Shown: piece after piece, positions 6,200 through 6,465 of the stretch
Layout: each line of letters opens with the position of its first letter
How positions within the stretch are numbered: position 1 is the stretch's first letter
Assembly (NCBI GenBank): GCA_013815575.1
Contig: JACDFX010000106.1
Span: 1-6,465, forward strand
Length of the DNA: 6,465 bases
From: Rubrobacter sp.
GTDB taxonomy: Bacteria; Actinomycetota; Rubrobacteria; Rubrobacterales; Rubrobacteraceae
Direction: 5' to 3'
Program-made: the position numbers and the translations under genes
Notes under the pieces: model-generated
What the model was told of the DNA's origin: nothing
What the model saw: the letters and a program-made list of their open reading frames with translations, nothing else
The model's database searches: none

Positions 6200-6465
6200 G
6201 GACCCGGACCTCCGTCCGGGCGGCCACGGCCGTCTCGGCCTTCGCCGCCGCGGCGATGGTGCGGGCCTGCGCCTCGGTGATGCCGGGTATGGAGGCCAGG
6301 TTCTCGTAGGTGTACTCCTCGTCGAGCAGGCCGCTGGCGAGCACCCTGGCCCGCGTCTTCATCCCCACGCCCGGCATCTTGGTCGTGTGGAAGAGTTTGC
6401 CCCGCTGGATGCGTAAAGCGCCCACCCCGACGAGCCTCTCGCCGTCAATCAGGACGCGCTTTAGC
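6195..6465 (-). CDS. C-terminal fragment of a helix-hairpin-helix protein (5' end outside window)
   Basis: The frame is open from the window edge to TAG at 6195, giving 89 visible residues. A GTG at 6425 could start a 76-residue version, but the 13 codons before it are also GC-ending and in frame, so a longer gene cut by the window edge is more likely. Two helix-hairpin-helix-like motifs are visible: KMPGVGMKTRARVLA (fragment residues about 29-43) and LASIPGITEAQARTIAAA (about 56-73). Together they resemble an (HhH)2 non-specific DNA-binding module such as those of RuvA or the UvrC C-terminus. The preceding residues (VLIDGERLVGVGALRIQRG) do not look like the UvrC RNase H region, so I do not call it UvrC. 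A DNA-binding or repair protein is inferred; the family is not recognised. Its stop overlaps the ATT start of the exonuclease gene by one base, suggesting a shared mRNA. Confidence 0.75.
   Translation of the reverse strand, partial: LKRVLIDGERLVGVGALRIQRGKLFHTTKMPGVGMKTRARVLASGLLDEEYTYENLASIPGITEAQARTIAAAAKAETAVAARTEVRVH
6208..6213 (-). promoter_or_regulatory. Shine-Dalgarno sequence for the ATT start
   Basis: GGAGGT on the - strand lies exactly eight bases before ATT 6199 and inside the last codons of the preceding gene. It is a near-perfect match to the 16S anti-Shine-Dalgarno and is the main support for initiation at or next to 6199, where ATTAG also contains the preceding gene's TAG stop. 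Confidence 0.5.

Noticed and set aside
6195..6465. Reading the HhH fragment as the C-terminus of UvrC
   Set aside because: The (HhH)2-like end is similar, but the residues before it lack the UvrC RNase H features; the gene identity needs sequence beyond the window edge.
1..6465. CRISPR array, insertion sequence, tRNA or other RNA gene
   Set aside because: No regularly spaced repeats, transposase motifs, terminal inverted repeats or tRNA-like cloverleaf were seen; genes fill almost the whole window.

Overview
The window is high-GC bacterial DNA with very tight gene packing. A fusion of a DEDDh exonuclease with the front half of UvrC (a recognised actinobacterial architecture), GC-rich third codon positions and leaderless or near-leaderless promoters suggest an actinobacterium, possibly of the deep Rubrobacter type. 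The species is inference. I see no mobile element, CRISPR array, tRNA or rRNA.

Left part, + strand (1-1568): two genes, each with a -10 box only 8-11 bases before its ATG. The first encodes a single-pass membrane protein whose outer domain looks like a metal-site-less M23/LytM fold. The second encodes a small multi-pass site-2 (M50) metalloprotease. They may be functionally linked, but only adjacency supports that.

Middle (1569-1774): a convergent intergenic stretch holding a tandem 9-mer and a structured region that serves best as the terminator of the leftward genes.

Right part, - strand (1775-6465, read right to left): the C-terminal piece of a protein with two helix-hairpin-helix motifs; a DEDDh exonuclease/GIY-YIG (UvrC N-half) fusion that overlaps it by one base if started at an ATT codon; then, after a 95-base gap with its own extended -10 promoter and a palindrome at the predicted transcription start, an OmpR/PhoB-type response regulator overlapping a PhoR/WalK-like sensor kinase. 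The first two genes look like DNA repair or processing functions; the last two form a classical two-component system.

The most notable observation is that the exonuclease-fusion reading frame is clearly coding for 52 codons upstream of its first conventional start (TTG at 6043), back to an ATT codon with a strong Shine-Dalgarno sequence that abuts the stop of the preceding gene. No wholly new system is evident; most genes belong to known families.
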